Source: Leifsonia sp. AG29 (GTDB lineage: Bacteria; Actinomycetota; Actinomycetes; Actinomycetales; Microbacteriaceae). From it: 64,000 nt of DNA. The stretch covers positions 2,914,001 to 2,978,000 of the forward strand of contig NZ_VMSF01000001.1 of assembly GCF_009765225.1 (NCBI RefSeq). Direction: 5' to 3'. Positions 54,672-64,000 of this stretch are shown piece after piece. Position numbers and translations under genes: made by a program. Under the pieces are notes generated by a model. It made no database searches. It was not told where the DNA came from and was given only the letters and a program-made list of their open reading frames with translations. Each line of letters begins with the position of its first letter. Positions within the stretch are counted from its first letter, which is position 1.

Positions 54672-55723
54672 CCGGAACACTGCTCGAGGGCATCGTCGCC
54701 CGCACCGTCCGCACGCCGCGTTATGCGGCCAACGTGCTGGAGCGCTCCGACGCGCGTGAGGAGGCGGAGCGGACCGTCGTGTTCGTGCACGGCAACGTCT
54801 CGTCGTCGCTGTACTGGCAGCCGATGATGCTGTCACTCCCCGACTCGGTGCGCGCCGTAGCCGTCGACCTGCGCGGGTTCGGCGACAGCGAGACCGTGCC
54901 TGTCGATGCGAGGCGAGGCGTGCGCGACTTCTCCGACGATGTCGCCGCCGTGATGGATGAGCTCCGCCTCGGCCCGTCCCACATCGTCGGGTGGAGTCTC
55001 GGTGGCGGGGTCGTGATGCAGCTCCTCCTCGACCGGCCCGACCTCGTCGCCAGCCTGACGCTCGTCTCCACCGTGTCGCCGTACGGGTTCGGCGGCACCG
55101 CCGCCGACGGGTCGCTCCTCAACCCGGACGCGTCCGGCACGGGTGGAGGCGGCGCCAACCCGGACTTCGTCGCCCGCCTCGCCGCGGGCGACACGACCGA
55201 GGAGTCGCCGACCTCGCCGCGGGCGGTCTACCGCTCCTCCTACGTGGCGCCCGGGTTCGTGTCGGAGCACGAGGACCTGTGGATCGAATCGATGCTCTCG
55301 ACGACGACCGGCCCGGACAACTACCCGGGCGACGCCTCCGCCTCCGACTTCTGGCCCGGCTTCGCGCCCGGAGATCGCGGAGTGCTTAACACGCTCGCGC
55401 CGACGCACTTCGACACCTCAGGGATCGCCGACATCCCGGCGAAGCCGCCGATCCTGTGGGTCCGCGGCGACGTCGACGCGATCGTCGGCGACGCCTCCTT
55501 CTACGACCTCAACCAGCTGGGCGCGGCCGGCGTGATCCCCGGCTGGCCCGGCGAGGAGGAGGCGCCCCCGCAGCCGATGCTCGCGCAGATCCGCTCCGTG
55601 CTCGAGCGCTACGCGGCGGGCGGAGGGACCACCCGCGAGGTCGTGTTCGGGAACTGCGGGCATTCCGCCCCGATCGAGAAGCCCGACGAGTTCACGGCGG
55701 AGTTGCTCGCCTGGATCAGCTGA
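54668..55723 (+). CDS. Alpha/beta-hydrolase
   Basis: 351 residues: VFVHGNVSSSLYW, DLRGFGDSE, nucleophile elbow GWSLGGGVVMQLL, PILWVRGDVDAIV (acid Asp) and GNCGHSAPIEKP (His). The residues 150-260 insertion forms a large lid. ATG 54668 overlaps the preceding hydrolase (ATGA) with AAGGAG upstream. It is the third member of the unit with 3-hydroxybutyrate dehydrogenase. An ester or oligomer of hydroxyacids is a possible substrate. Confidence 0.82.
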   Translation: MTGTLLEGIVARTVRTPRYAANVLERSDAREEAERTVVFVHGNVSSSLYWQPMMLSLPDSVRAVAVDLRGFGDSETVPVDARRGVRDFSDDVAAVMDELRLGPSHIVGWSLGGGVVMQLLLDRPDLVASLTLVSTVSPYGFGGTAADGSLLNPDASGTGGGGANPDFVARLAAGDTTEESPTSPRAVYRSSYVAPGFVSEHEDLWIESMLSTTTGPDNYPGDASASDFWPGFAPGDRGVLNTLAPTHFDTSGIADIPAKPPILWVRGDVDAIVGDASFYDLNQLGAAGVIPGWPGEEEAPPQPMLAQIRSVLERYAAGGGTTREVVFGNCGHSAPIEKPDEFTAELLAWIS

Positions 55724-55759
55724 GGGCATCCGCGAGCGCGTCGGCGGCGTGCTCCACAC

Positions 55760-55768
55760 TTATCCACA
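55760..55768 (+). promoter_or_regulatory. Single consensus DnaA box
   Basis: TTATCCACA matches the DnaA-box consensus. It is a single copy in a convergent intergenic region, so it is not an origin; it could be a DnaA-titration site or chance. Confidence 0.3.
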
Positions 55769-55805
55769 CACTCGCCACCCGTTGCGCAGCTGAACCGTCA
55801 TCAAT

Positions 55806-55842
55806 GGCCCCCTCGCGATCTCCGAGCGGAGCTGAGGGGGCC
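55806..55842. terminator. Nested hairpin between convergent genes
   Basis: GGCCCCCTC (55806-55814) pairs with GAGGGGGCC (55834-55842). Inside, CTCCG pairs with CGGAG (55820-55831). It lies between the hydrolase operon and the TetR gene and can terminate both. Confidence 0.65.
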
Positions 55843-55887
55843 GTTAGCGACCGTTCAATCGTTCAACGGTGGGGGGCGGGGTGCGGG

Positions 55888-56493
55888 TCACGCGAGCGCC
55901 CCCGACCGCAGTCCGAGGAGGCCCTCCACCGCCCGAGCGAGGACCGGGCCGCGCTCCCCTCCCGCTCCCCAGCGGACGAGCGCCTGCGCGTTGAGGCCGT
56001 CGATCATGCCGAGGAGCTGCCAGGCCGTCTGGGCGGGGTCGTCGACGGCGAACCTCCCGCCGGCGGCGCCTTCTTCGACGATTGCGAGGATCAGTGCCTG
56101 CCAGGCATCCATCTGGTCTCGGACCGCTTGGGCGAGCGCCTCGTTCCGGCGGCCGAGCGCCCACGCCTCGACCCAGACCAGCGTCACGTCGTCGCGCGTG
56201 CCGTCGAGAAGGGTGCGGAGCAGCGCGGCGATCCGCTCCTCCGCGTCGGCGAGCCCCGCCAGCAGCCTGCGCAGGTCGGCGAGCTCGGCGGCGACGACGG
56301 CCGTGAAGGCGGACGCGACGAGCTGGTCCATCGCGGGGTGGTAGTGCGCGACGAGGGCCGGGGTGACGCCCGCGCGGGTGGCGACGCCGCGCAGGGTGAC
56401 GGCCGCGAGACCCTCGGCGAGCGCGAGGTCGCGGGCGGCGGCGGCCAGTTCGGCGCGGCGCTCCTCGGGCGGGCGGCGGGGTGCTCTTGACAT
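55888..56493 (-). CDS. TetR-family transcriptional regulator
   Basis: 201 residues: HTH at ~10-55 (LALAEGLAAVTLRGVATRAGVTPALVAHYH) and a helical ligand domain. ATG 56493 has TATACT 9 nt upstream on the minus strand, giving a very short leader. It is divergent from agmatine deiminase and the amidase. The palindrome at 56529-56544 is its likely operator. Effector unknown; agmatine or a related amine fits the context. Confidence 0.82.
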   Translation of the reverse strand: MSRAPRRPPEERRAELAAAARDLALAEGLAAVTLRGVATRAGVTPALVAHYHPAMDQLVASAFTAVVAAELADLRRLLAGLADAEERIAALLRTLLDGTRDDVTLVWVEAWALGRRNEALAQAVRDQMDAWQALILAIVEEGAAGGRFAVDDPAQTAWQLLGMIDGLNAQALVRWGAGGERGPVLARAVEGLLGLRSGALA

Positions 56494-56528
56494 CGTCCGC
56501 CCAGTATAGGTAGCGTCGCCTCCAGTTA

Positions 56529-56544
56529 TTGATCGTTTGATCAA
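56529..56544. promoter_or_regulatory. TetR operator candidate
   Basis: TTGATC-GTTT-GATCAA, a perfect inverted repeat with 6-bp arms, lies in the 107-bp region between the TetR gene and agmatine deiminase. Confidence 0.6.
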
Positions 56545-56600
56545 CACAACGCGTGAGCACGCACGGCCCCGCACCGCACCGACGCATCCGGAGGACACCG

Positions 56601-57635
56601 ATGACCTGGCGCATGCCCTCAGAGACCGCACCGCATGAGCGCACCTGGATGGCGTTCCCCCGCGCCGGCCTCACCCTCGGCGACGACGCGGCTTCCGCCG
56701 AGGAGGCCTACGCCGCCTGGACGGCCGTCGCCCACGCGGTCGCCGAGTTCGAGCCGGTCACCATGGTCGTCGACCCGAGCGAGCGCGACCGCGCGAGTCG
56801 CATGCTCGGCGGCGAGATCGAGCAGGTGGAGGCGCCGCTCGACGAATTCTGGATGCGCGACTTCGGCCCCACCTTCGTCGTCGACGACGAGCGCCCGGGC
56901 GTCCTCGGTGCGGTCGACTGGGTGTTCAACGGCTGGGGCGACCCGGAGTGGGCCGAGTGGCAGAAGTCGGCGGAGCTCGCGCGCTTCGTCGCCGAGCGCA
57001 CCGGCGCGGAGCTCGTGAGCTCGCTGCTCGTCAACGAGGGAGGCGGCATCCACGTCGACGGCGAGGGCACCGTGCTGCTCACCGAGACCGTGCAGCTCGA
57101 TCCGCGGCGCAACCGCTACGCCGACAAGGCGCGGGTGGAGGCGGAGCTCGCCCGCACGATCGGCGCCACCCACGCCGTGTGGCTGCCCCGCGGCCTGACC
57201 CGCGACTACGACGACTTCGGCACGAACGGCCACGTCGACATCGTGGCGACCATCCCCTCCCCGGGCCGCCTGCTGCTGCACACGCAGCGCGACCCCGAGC
57301 ACCCGGATCACGCCGTGTCGCGCGAGCTGAAGGCGTTCCTCCAGGACACGACCGACGCCGCCGGCCGCTCGTGGGACATCGTCGAGCTCCCCGCCCCGGC
57401 CACCCTGCGCGACGAGGAGGGCTTCGTCGACTGGAGCTATGTCAACCACCTCGTGGTGAACGACGGGGTCGTGGCGTGCGGCTTCGGCGAGGAGCGCGCG
57501 GACGCGGAGGCGACCGAGATCCTCGAGGCCGCCTACCCGGGCCGCCGGGTCGTCATGGTCGACTCGCGGCCGATCTTCGCCCGCGGCGGCGGCATCCACT
57601 GCATCACCCAACAGCAGCCGGCGGTGGCGCGATGA
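56601..57635 (+). CDS. aguA: Agmatine deiminase
   Basis: A 344-residue pentein-fold enzyme: MPSETAPHERTWMAFP, FWMRDFGPTFVV, NEGGGIHVDGEGTVLLTE, NGHVDIVATI and the C-terminal GGGIHCITQQQP with nucleophile Cys334. Reaction: agmatine + water to N-carbamoylputrescine + ammonia. ATG 56601 follows CCGGAGGACACC. It is coupled to an amidase gene (ATGA) and controlled by the divergent TetR. Confidence 0.9.
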   Translation: MTWRMPSETAPHERTWMAFPRAGLTLGDDAASAEEAYAAWTAVAHAVAEFEPVTMVVDPSERDRASRMLGGEIEQVEAPLDEFWMRDFGPTFVVDDERPGVLGAVDWVFNGWGDPEWAEWQKSAELARFVAERTGAELVSSLLVNEGGGIHVDGEGTVLLTETVQLDPRRNRYADKARVEAELARTIGATHAVWLPRGLTRDYDDFGTNGHVDIVATIPSPGRLLLHTQRDPEHPDHAVSRELKAFLQDTTDAAGRSWDIVELPAPATLRDEEGFVDWSYVNHLVVNDGVVACGFGEERADAEATEILEAAYPGRRVVMVDSRPIFARGGGIHCITQQQPAVAR

Positions 57636-59347
57636 CCGGGCCGGAGGGACGCTTCGACGTCGTCGAGAAGAGCATCGCCGAGCTGCGTCAGGCGCTCGAG
57701 AGCGGCGAGACGACAGCGGTCGCGCTGGTGGAGGCGTACCTCGCGCGCATCGACGCCTACGACGCGGCCGGTCCTCGGCTCAACGCGGTCGTCGTGCGCA
57801 ACCCGAATGCGCACGAGGAGGCGCGGGCCTCCGACGAGCGCCGTGCTCGCGGCGAGACGCTCGGGCCGCTCGACGGCATCCCCTACACCGCCAAGGACAG
57901 TTACCTGGCGCGGGGTCTCACCGCCGCCGCGGGGTCGCCGGCCTTCGAGCACCTCGTCGCCCAGCGCGACGCCTTCACGATCGAGCGGCTCCGGGCCGGC
58001 GGAGCGATCCTGCTCGGCCTGACCAACATGCCGCCCATGGCCAACGGGGGCATGCAGCGCGGCGTCTACGGGAGAGCCGAGTCGCCGTACAACGGCGACT
58101 ACCTGACGGCGGCGTTCGGCTCCGGCTCCTCCAACGGGTCCGGCACGGCGACGTCTGCGAGCTTCGCGGCTTTCGGCCTCGGGGAGGAGACCTGGTCGTC
58201 GGGGCGGGCCCCCGCCTCCAACAACGCCCTATGCGCCTACACCCCCTCGCGCGGTGTCATCTCGGTGCGCGGGAACTGGCCGCTTGTCCCCACCATGGAC
58301 GTCGTGGTCCCGCACACGCGGACCATGGCCGACCTCCTGGAGGTGCTCGACGTCATCGTCGCCGACGACGCCGAGACCCGCGGCGACTTCTGGCGCGCGC
58401 AGCCGTGGATCGAGCTGCCGCGGTCGTCGGAGGTGCGTCCCGACTCGTACCCTCGCTTGGCGGTCGAGGGCTCCCTGGCCGGGAAGCGGTTCGGGATCCC
58501 CCGCATGTACATCAACGCCGACCCGGAGGCGGGAACCGCCGAGAACCCGGGCATCGGCGGCCCGACGGGCAGGCGTATCGAGACGCGCGCCTCCGTGGTC
58601 GAGCTCTGGGAGGCGGCACGCCGCGACCTGGAGGCGGCGGGCGCGACGGTCGTCGAGGTCGACTTCCCCGTCGTGTCGAACTACGAGGGCGACCGCCCGG
58701 GAGCGCCGACCATCGCCACCCGCGGTCTCGTGTCGCCGGAGTACCTCCGGCGAGAGATCGTCGACCTGTCGGCGTGGGCGTGGGACGACTTCCTCGCGGC
58801 CAACGGCGACCCCTCCCTGTCGACCCTGGCCGACGTGGACGGCTCGCGCATCTTCCCGCACCCCGAGGGCGCCCTGCCCGACCGCTACGACGGCTTCGAC
58901 GACGACATCGCCGAGTACCCCGAGTGGGTGCGCGCCCACGCCGGAACCCGGTTCACCGACATCCCGCACCTCGAGGAGGGGCTCCGCGGGCTGGAGGAGA
59001 CCCGTCGCGTCGACCTCGAGCAGTGGATGGACGGCTTGGGCCTCGACGCCGTGCTGTTCCCGGCGGTCGCGGACGTGGCGCCGGCCGACATGGACGTGAA
59101 CCCGGCCTCGGCGGACCTCGGCTGGCGCAACGGCGTCTGGGTCGCGAACGGCAACCTCGTGCCGCGGCACCTGGGGATCCCGACCGTGACCGTTCCGATG
59201 GGGACGATGCCCGACACCGCGATGCCGGTCGGGCTGACGTTCGCGGGCCGCGCCTACGACGACTCGGCGCTGCTCGCCCTCGCCGCCGCCTTCGAGGCCA
59301 CGGGTCGCCGCCGCAGTGAGCCGCCGCGCACCCCGCGCCTCCCCTGA
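57632..59347 (+). CDS. Amidase-signature enzyme coupled to agmatine deiminase
   Basis: 571 residues: catalytic Lys in PYTAKDSYL, cis-Ser block GSGSSNGSGTATSASFAAFG and nucleophile region EETWSSGRAPASNN, where Trp-Ser replaces the usual Gly-Gly before the Ser. The C-terminus has AMPVGLTFAGRAYDD. It hydrolyses an amide. Its position after aguA suggests it could replace the usual nitrilase-type N-carbamoylputrescine amidohydrolase; that is inference. The gene ends just before the repeat array. Confidence 0.85.
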   Translation: MTGPEGRFDVVEKSIAELRQALESGETTAVALVEAYLARIDAYDAAGPRLNAVVVRNPNAHEEARASDERRARGETLGPLDGIPYTAKDSYLARGLTAAAGSPAFEHLVAQRDAFTIERLRAGGAILLGLTNMPPMANGGMQRGVYGRAESPYNGDYLTAAFGSGSSNGSGTATSASFAAFGLGEETWSSGRAPASNNALCAYTPSRGVISVRGNWPLVPTMDVVVPHTRTMADLLEVLDVIVADDAETRGDFWRAQPWIELPRSSEVRPDSYPRLAVEGSLAGKRFGIPRMYINADPEAGTAENPGIGGPTGRRIETRASVVELWEAARRDLEAAGATVVEVDFPVVSNYEGDRPGAPTIATRGLVSPEYLRREIVDLSAWAWDDFLAANGDPSLSTLADVDGSRIFPHPEGALPDRYDGFDDDIAEYPEWVRAHAGTRFTDIPHLEEGLRGLEETRRVDLEQWMDGLGLDAVLFPAVADVAPADMDVNPASADLGWRNGVWVANGNLVPRHLGIPTVTVPMGTMPDTAMPVGLTFAGRAYDDSALLALAAAFEATGRRRSEPPRTPRLP

Positions 59348-59354
59348 CCGCGCC

Positions 59355-61238
<1,884 letters not shown>

Positions 61239-61281
61239 GGCGAGAGCCGCACCCGCGACGGAGCAGAGGGAGGGAGGAAGC

Positions 61282-61773
61282 ATGCGAGACGATGTGACCG
61301 ATCCGCGCGCCTCCCTCGCCCACGCCGAGGCGGAGGACCACCGCCCGGAGAACTGGCCGCTGGGCCGGCTGCTGGGCGCCGCCTCCCGTGCTGTCGAGCG
61401 CGACTGGGCGGACGCTCTCGAGCAGCGCGGCCTGACGCACGCAGGCCTGATCGTGCTGCACTTCCTCGAGCTCGGTTTCGACTCGCAGGCCGACCTGGCG
61501 AGGATGGCCCAGGTCGAGGCTCAGACCATGTCGCGCACGGTCGACCGGCTGGAGCGCCAGGGACTGGTGACGCGCAACCCGGACCCGGCCGATCGCCGTC
61601 GGCACGTGCTGGCGATCACCGACGCCGGCCGGGAGGCGTTCGACGCCGTGAGCGGGCTGGAGGACGAGGTCTTCCCGGACGTCGACGACCGCGAGACGCT
61701 CCGGCGAGCGCTCGTGCAGATCGTCACCGCCTCGCGGCGCCCGGCTACGCCTTCTTCGGAACCCGTACGCTGA
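61282..61773 (+). CDS. MarR-family transcriptional regulator
   Basis: 163 residues: a winged HTH at ~55-120 with ADLARMAQVEAQTMSRTVDRLERQGLV and RNPDPADRRRHVLAITDAG, the MarR wing. AGGGAGGAAGC precedes ATG 61282. It follows argG by 43 bp on the same strand and could be co-transcribed. Its 3' end overlaps the convergent lipid-kinase gene by 29 bp. Confidence 0.85.
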   Translation: MRDDVTDPRASLAHAEAEDHRPENWPLGRLLGAASRAVERDWADALEQRGLTHAGLIVLHFLELGFDSQADLARMAQVEAQTMSRTVDRLERQGLVTRNPDPADRRRHVLAITDAGREAFDAVSGLEDEVFPDVDDRETLRRALVQIVTASRRPATPSSEPVR

Positions 61774-62719
61774 GCGCCCCGGCGTCGACCCACGTGCGCA
61801 GCGCTGACGCCTTGCCGAAGAGGTCGCCGTCGAGCTCGACCTCTTCCGAGCGGCCCGTCCGGAGCACGAACTCCTTGCCCTTGAGGTAGTTGAGGGCACG
61901 AACCTCCCGGCCGGCGCCCATGAGCTTGCGCCCGGCGGCCGTCCGCCGGAGGACACCGTTCTCCCAGAAGATCTTGATCATGACCTGGACCCAGCCCAGG
62001 AACCCCTCCGGCCGCAGGACGACGATGTCGAACTCGCCGTCGTCGACCACGGCGTCCGGGAGGAGCAGGATGTTCGCCGGGAGGGAGCCGCAGTTGCCGA
62101 TCAGCACCGTGTGCGCCCGGAGCGAGTGCACCCTCCCGTCGTCGAGCTGGTAGCGGATCCGCAGCTCGTTCTTGTCGCGCAGGACCGTGCCGATCGCCTT
62201 GACGTAGGCGAGCCAGCCGGCCTTCGCCTTGAGGTCGTCGTCGGTCTCGGCGATCATGCGGGCGTCCATGCCGATGCCGGCCATGACGAGGAAGGCGTGG
62301 CGCCGGGTCGCGTCGTCGCCTTCGCGCAGCTCGGCGACGCCCACGTCGATGGGGCGCTCGTCGCCCGTGAAGGCGGTCTCGAGCGCGTGGCCGACGTCGT
62401 CGAGCGTCAGGGAGAGGTTGCGGGCCAGGAGGTTGCCGGTGCCCGAGGGGAGGAGCGCGATGGGCGTTCCCGTCCCGCGCAGCTCCTCGGCGACGGTGCG
62501 CACCGTGCCGTCGCCGCCGGCTGCGATGACCATGTCGACGCCCTGCTCCAGCGCCTCCCTGGTCTGTCCGGAGCCGGGGTCCTCGGCCGTCGTCTCGAGC
62601 CAGAGCGTCTCCTCCCACCCCCAGCGCTTCTCGGCGTCGGCGAGGGCGCGGCGCAGGGCCGGGGCATCGACTTTGACGGGATTGACGACGATCGCGGCTC
62701 TCTGGGGTCGCTCGGGCAT
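61745..62719 (-). CDS. Diacylglycerol kinase-family lipid kinase
   Basis: 324 residues of the DAGK catalytic-domain family: AAIVVNPVKV, AAGGDGTVRTVAEEL (nucleotide loop), LLPSGTGNLLARNL, then GIGMDARMI and VELDGDLFG. Such enzymes phosphorylate diacylglycerol or related lipids using ATP at the membrane. ATG 62719 is used; the frame upstream crosses the gap to the kinase gene. It converges with the MarR gene. Confidence 0.87.
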   Translation of the reverse strand: MPERPQRAAIVVNPVKVDAPALRRALADAEKRWGWEETLWLETTAEDPGSGQTREALEQGVDMVIAAGGDGTVRTVAEELRGTGTPIALLPSGTGNLLARNLSLTLDDVGHALETAFTGDERPIDVGVAELREGDDATRRHAFLVMAGIGMDARMIAETDDDLKAKAGWLAYVKAIGTVLRDKNELRIRYQLDDGRVHSLRAHTVLIGNCGSLPANILLLPDAVVDDGEFDIVVLRPEGFLGWVQVMIKIFWENGVLRRTAAGRKLMGAGREVRALNYLKGKEFVLRTGRSEEVELDGDLFGKASALRTWVDAGALSVRVPKKA

Positions 62720-62802
62720 GTCACGACAGTACGCCACGGTGGGAGGGCTCCGGACCACACGACTCCCCGACCACCTGACGGGCGGGCCTCGGCGGCCGGT
62801 CT

Positions 62803-64000
62803 TCAGCCCTTGCCGGACTTGCCGGAGCCGTTGCCGTTCCCGTTGTTGTTGCCCGGGCCCTTGTTGGGATTGACGGGCGCCGGTGCGGCCGGCGGTGCGG
62901 GAGGCGCGGGCTGCGTCTGCTGGGCGGGCTGTCCGGGCTGCACCGCGCCGGCGCCCGATTGATCGGCGATCTGCCCCGTCCTGGTCTGATCCGAGGCGCG
63001 CTCGATGCCGGCGGGAGGCGCTGTCACCGTCGGCACGGGGCGCGGCGACGTCGGGACGCTCTGCGGCCGCTCCGCCGGGGCGGCCATGCTGCCGAGTCCG
63101 AGAGCGGTGGCGACGACGGCCACGGCCCCGCCGGCGATCGCGGCCGACAACAGCCGACGCCGACGCGCGGGTCGCGGTTCGGCCTCGCGCACGGCAGCGG
63201 TCATCGCTACCGTGGGCCCGATCTCGCCGACCGCCGCCGCTTCGCCAGCGAGCGGCGCCTCCCACCCGGCCAGCTGCGGCGCGATCGCCCGGGCCATCAC
63301 GGCCACGTCGAAGGCGGACGGCCGCGCAGCCGGGTCGCGTGCCGTCATGGCGTGGAGGAGTCCGCGCCAATCCTCCGGGAGCGAGACCGGGATGCGCGGG
63401 TCGCGGACCAGCCTCGCGGCGACGGCCTCGATCGGCGTTCCGCGGAACTCCCGCACGCCCGTGAGGGTCTCGAGCACCACCAGTCCCAGCGAGTAGATGT
63501 CGGCGCCCGGACCCGGTTCGCCGCCCCCCACCTGCTCCGGGCTGAGGTACCCGGCGGTCCCGATGACCGTGCCGGCGGTGGTGAGCCGCTCCGAGCCGAC
63601 GAGGTGCGCGATCCCGAAGTCGGCCAGCTTCAATACCGGCGGCCCTCCCGGGACGACCGGGTCGCCGAGGAGGATGTTCGCCGGCTTGAGGTCGCGGTGC
63701 ACCATTCCGGCGGCGTGCACGGCGACGAGCGCCTCCGCGATGCCGATGGCGACCTCCGCCGCCTCTTCGGCGGGGAGGGGGCCGGACTCGAGCCGGGTCG
63801 CGAGGTCGGGACCCGCGACGAGCTCCATGACGAGGAAGCTCGGCGTGCCGTCGCCCTCGCCCGCCAGGTGGGCGTCGTACAGGGCGACGAGGTGCGGGTG
63901 GCTCAGCCGGGCGAGGATGCTCGCCTCGGTCCGGCGGCGCGCGTCGTCCACGGCCGTGCCGGAGGCGAAGAGCTTGATCGCGACGAAGCGCTCCAGCTGC
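62803..64000 (-). CDS. PknB-type Ser/Thr kinase, N-terminus beyond the window
   Basis: The frame is open to the right edge, where the ATP Lys is just visible (FVAIKLF). HRDLKPANILL, LADFGIAHL and GTAGYLSPEQVGG follow, then a TM helix (LLSAAIAGGAVAVVATALGLG) and a Pro/Gln- then Gly/Asn-rich extracytoplasmic tail ending NNNGNGNGSGKSGKG. It is a membrane-anchored kinase without PASTA repeats. The P-loop and true start are missing. It is 83 bp upstream of the lipid-kinase gene on the same strand. Confidence 0.9.
   Translation of the reverse strand, partial: QLERFVAIKLFASGTAVDDARRRTEASILARLSHPHLVALYDAHLAGEGDGTPSFLVMELVAGPDLATRLESGPLPAEEAAEVAIGIAEALVAVHAAGMVHRDLKPANILLGDPVVPGGPPVLKLADFGIAHLVGSERLTTAGTVIGTAGYLSPEQVGGGEPGPGADIYSLGLVVLETLTGVREFRGTPIEAVAARLVRDPRIPVSLPEDWRGLLHAMTARDPAARPSAFDVAVMARAIAPQLAGWEAPLAGEAAAVGEIGPTVAMTAAVREAEPRPARRRRLLSAAIAGGAVAVVATALGLGSMAAPAERPQSVPTSPRPVPTVTAPPAGIERASDQTRTGQIADQSGAGAVQPGQPAQQTQPAPPAPPAAPAPVNPNKGPGNNNGNGNGSGKSGKG

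Noticed and set aside
55760-55768. Replication origin suggested by a perfect DnaA box
   Set aside because: A single box, with no dnaA/dnaN/gyrB neighbours and no AT-rich unwinding region.

Overview
The window is high-GC DNA with short intergenic gaps, many 4-bp ATGA/GTGA stop-start overlaps and several starts that look leaderless. This, together with a Septum_form-type protein, two PknB-like Ser/Thr kinases and sugar ABC permeases lacking a linked ATPase, points to an actinobacterium, probably a Microbacteriaceae (Leifsonia/Microbacterium-like). That placement is inferred from style and gene content; no rRNA or marker gene is present to prove it. No tRNA, rRNA, CRISPR array or transposase was recognised.

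From 1 to about 44.4 kb the window is a dense catabolic region. (a) 1-9.8 kb: the end of an AtzH-amidase fusion and a DUF1275 membrane protein; an FCD-type GntR regulator; a minus-strand operon of SDR, GH13-like glycosidase and D-mannonate dehydratase; and, divergently, KDPG aldolase and KDG kinase. Together these cover mannonate -> KDG -> KDPG -> pyruvate + glyceraldehyde-3-phosphate. (b) 9-18 kb: a second DUF1275 protein, two SDRs, a diaminopropionate ammonia-lyase-like PLP enzyme and a GlcG/HbpS-like protein, facing a gamma-glutamyltransferase-like enzyme, an M20 hydrolase and a GntR regulator; then a Baeyer-Villiger monooxygenase. (c) 18-26 kb: a GH3 glucosidase divergent from an MFS transporter, three SDRs, a TetR regulator and an AHL-lactonase-like metallo-hydrolase. 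(d) 26-38.5 kb: a long minus-strand series encoding CoA-transferase, GntR regulator, enoyl-CoA hydratase, metallo-hydrolase, GH105/GH88-like unsaturated-uronide hydrolase, SDR, aldose-epimerase-like protein, a second KDG kinase/KDPG aldolase pair, a binding-protein ABC importer and an aldo/keto reductase, with a clan GH-D-like glycosidase transcribed divergently. (e) 40.8-44.4 kb: a decayed sugar-permease fragment, a DMT transporter, a small membrane protein and an alpha-glucosidase.

From 44.4 kb to the end the genes look more like stable chromosome: a kinase-GAF protein, a seven-repeat beta-propeller lectin-like protein, a long-form GAPDH, a Septum_form-like protein, an AI-2E-family transporter, an HtrA-like protease, a 3-hydroxybutyrate dehydrogenase with two alpha/beta-hydrolases, TetR with agmatine deiminase and an amidase, argininosuccinate synthase, a MarR regulator, a diacylglycerol-kinase-family protein, and a second Ser/Thr kinase cut by the right edge.

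The glycosidases in the window (GH13-like, GH3, GH105/88, GH-D-like, oligo-1,6-glucosidase type) all lack signal peptides. The picture is import of short plant-derived or uronic-acid-containing saccharides followed by intracellular hydrolysis and Entner-Doudoroff-type cleavage. The most unusual non-coding structure is the 59,355-59,751 array upstream of argG: about four 95-bp units, nine copies of a CACATTCG-TGC-CGAATGTG-type palindrome, and four G-quadruplex-capable tracts on the minus strand.
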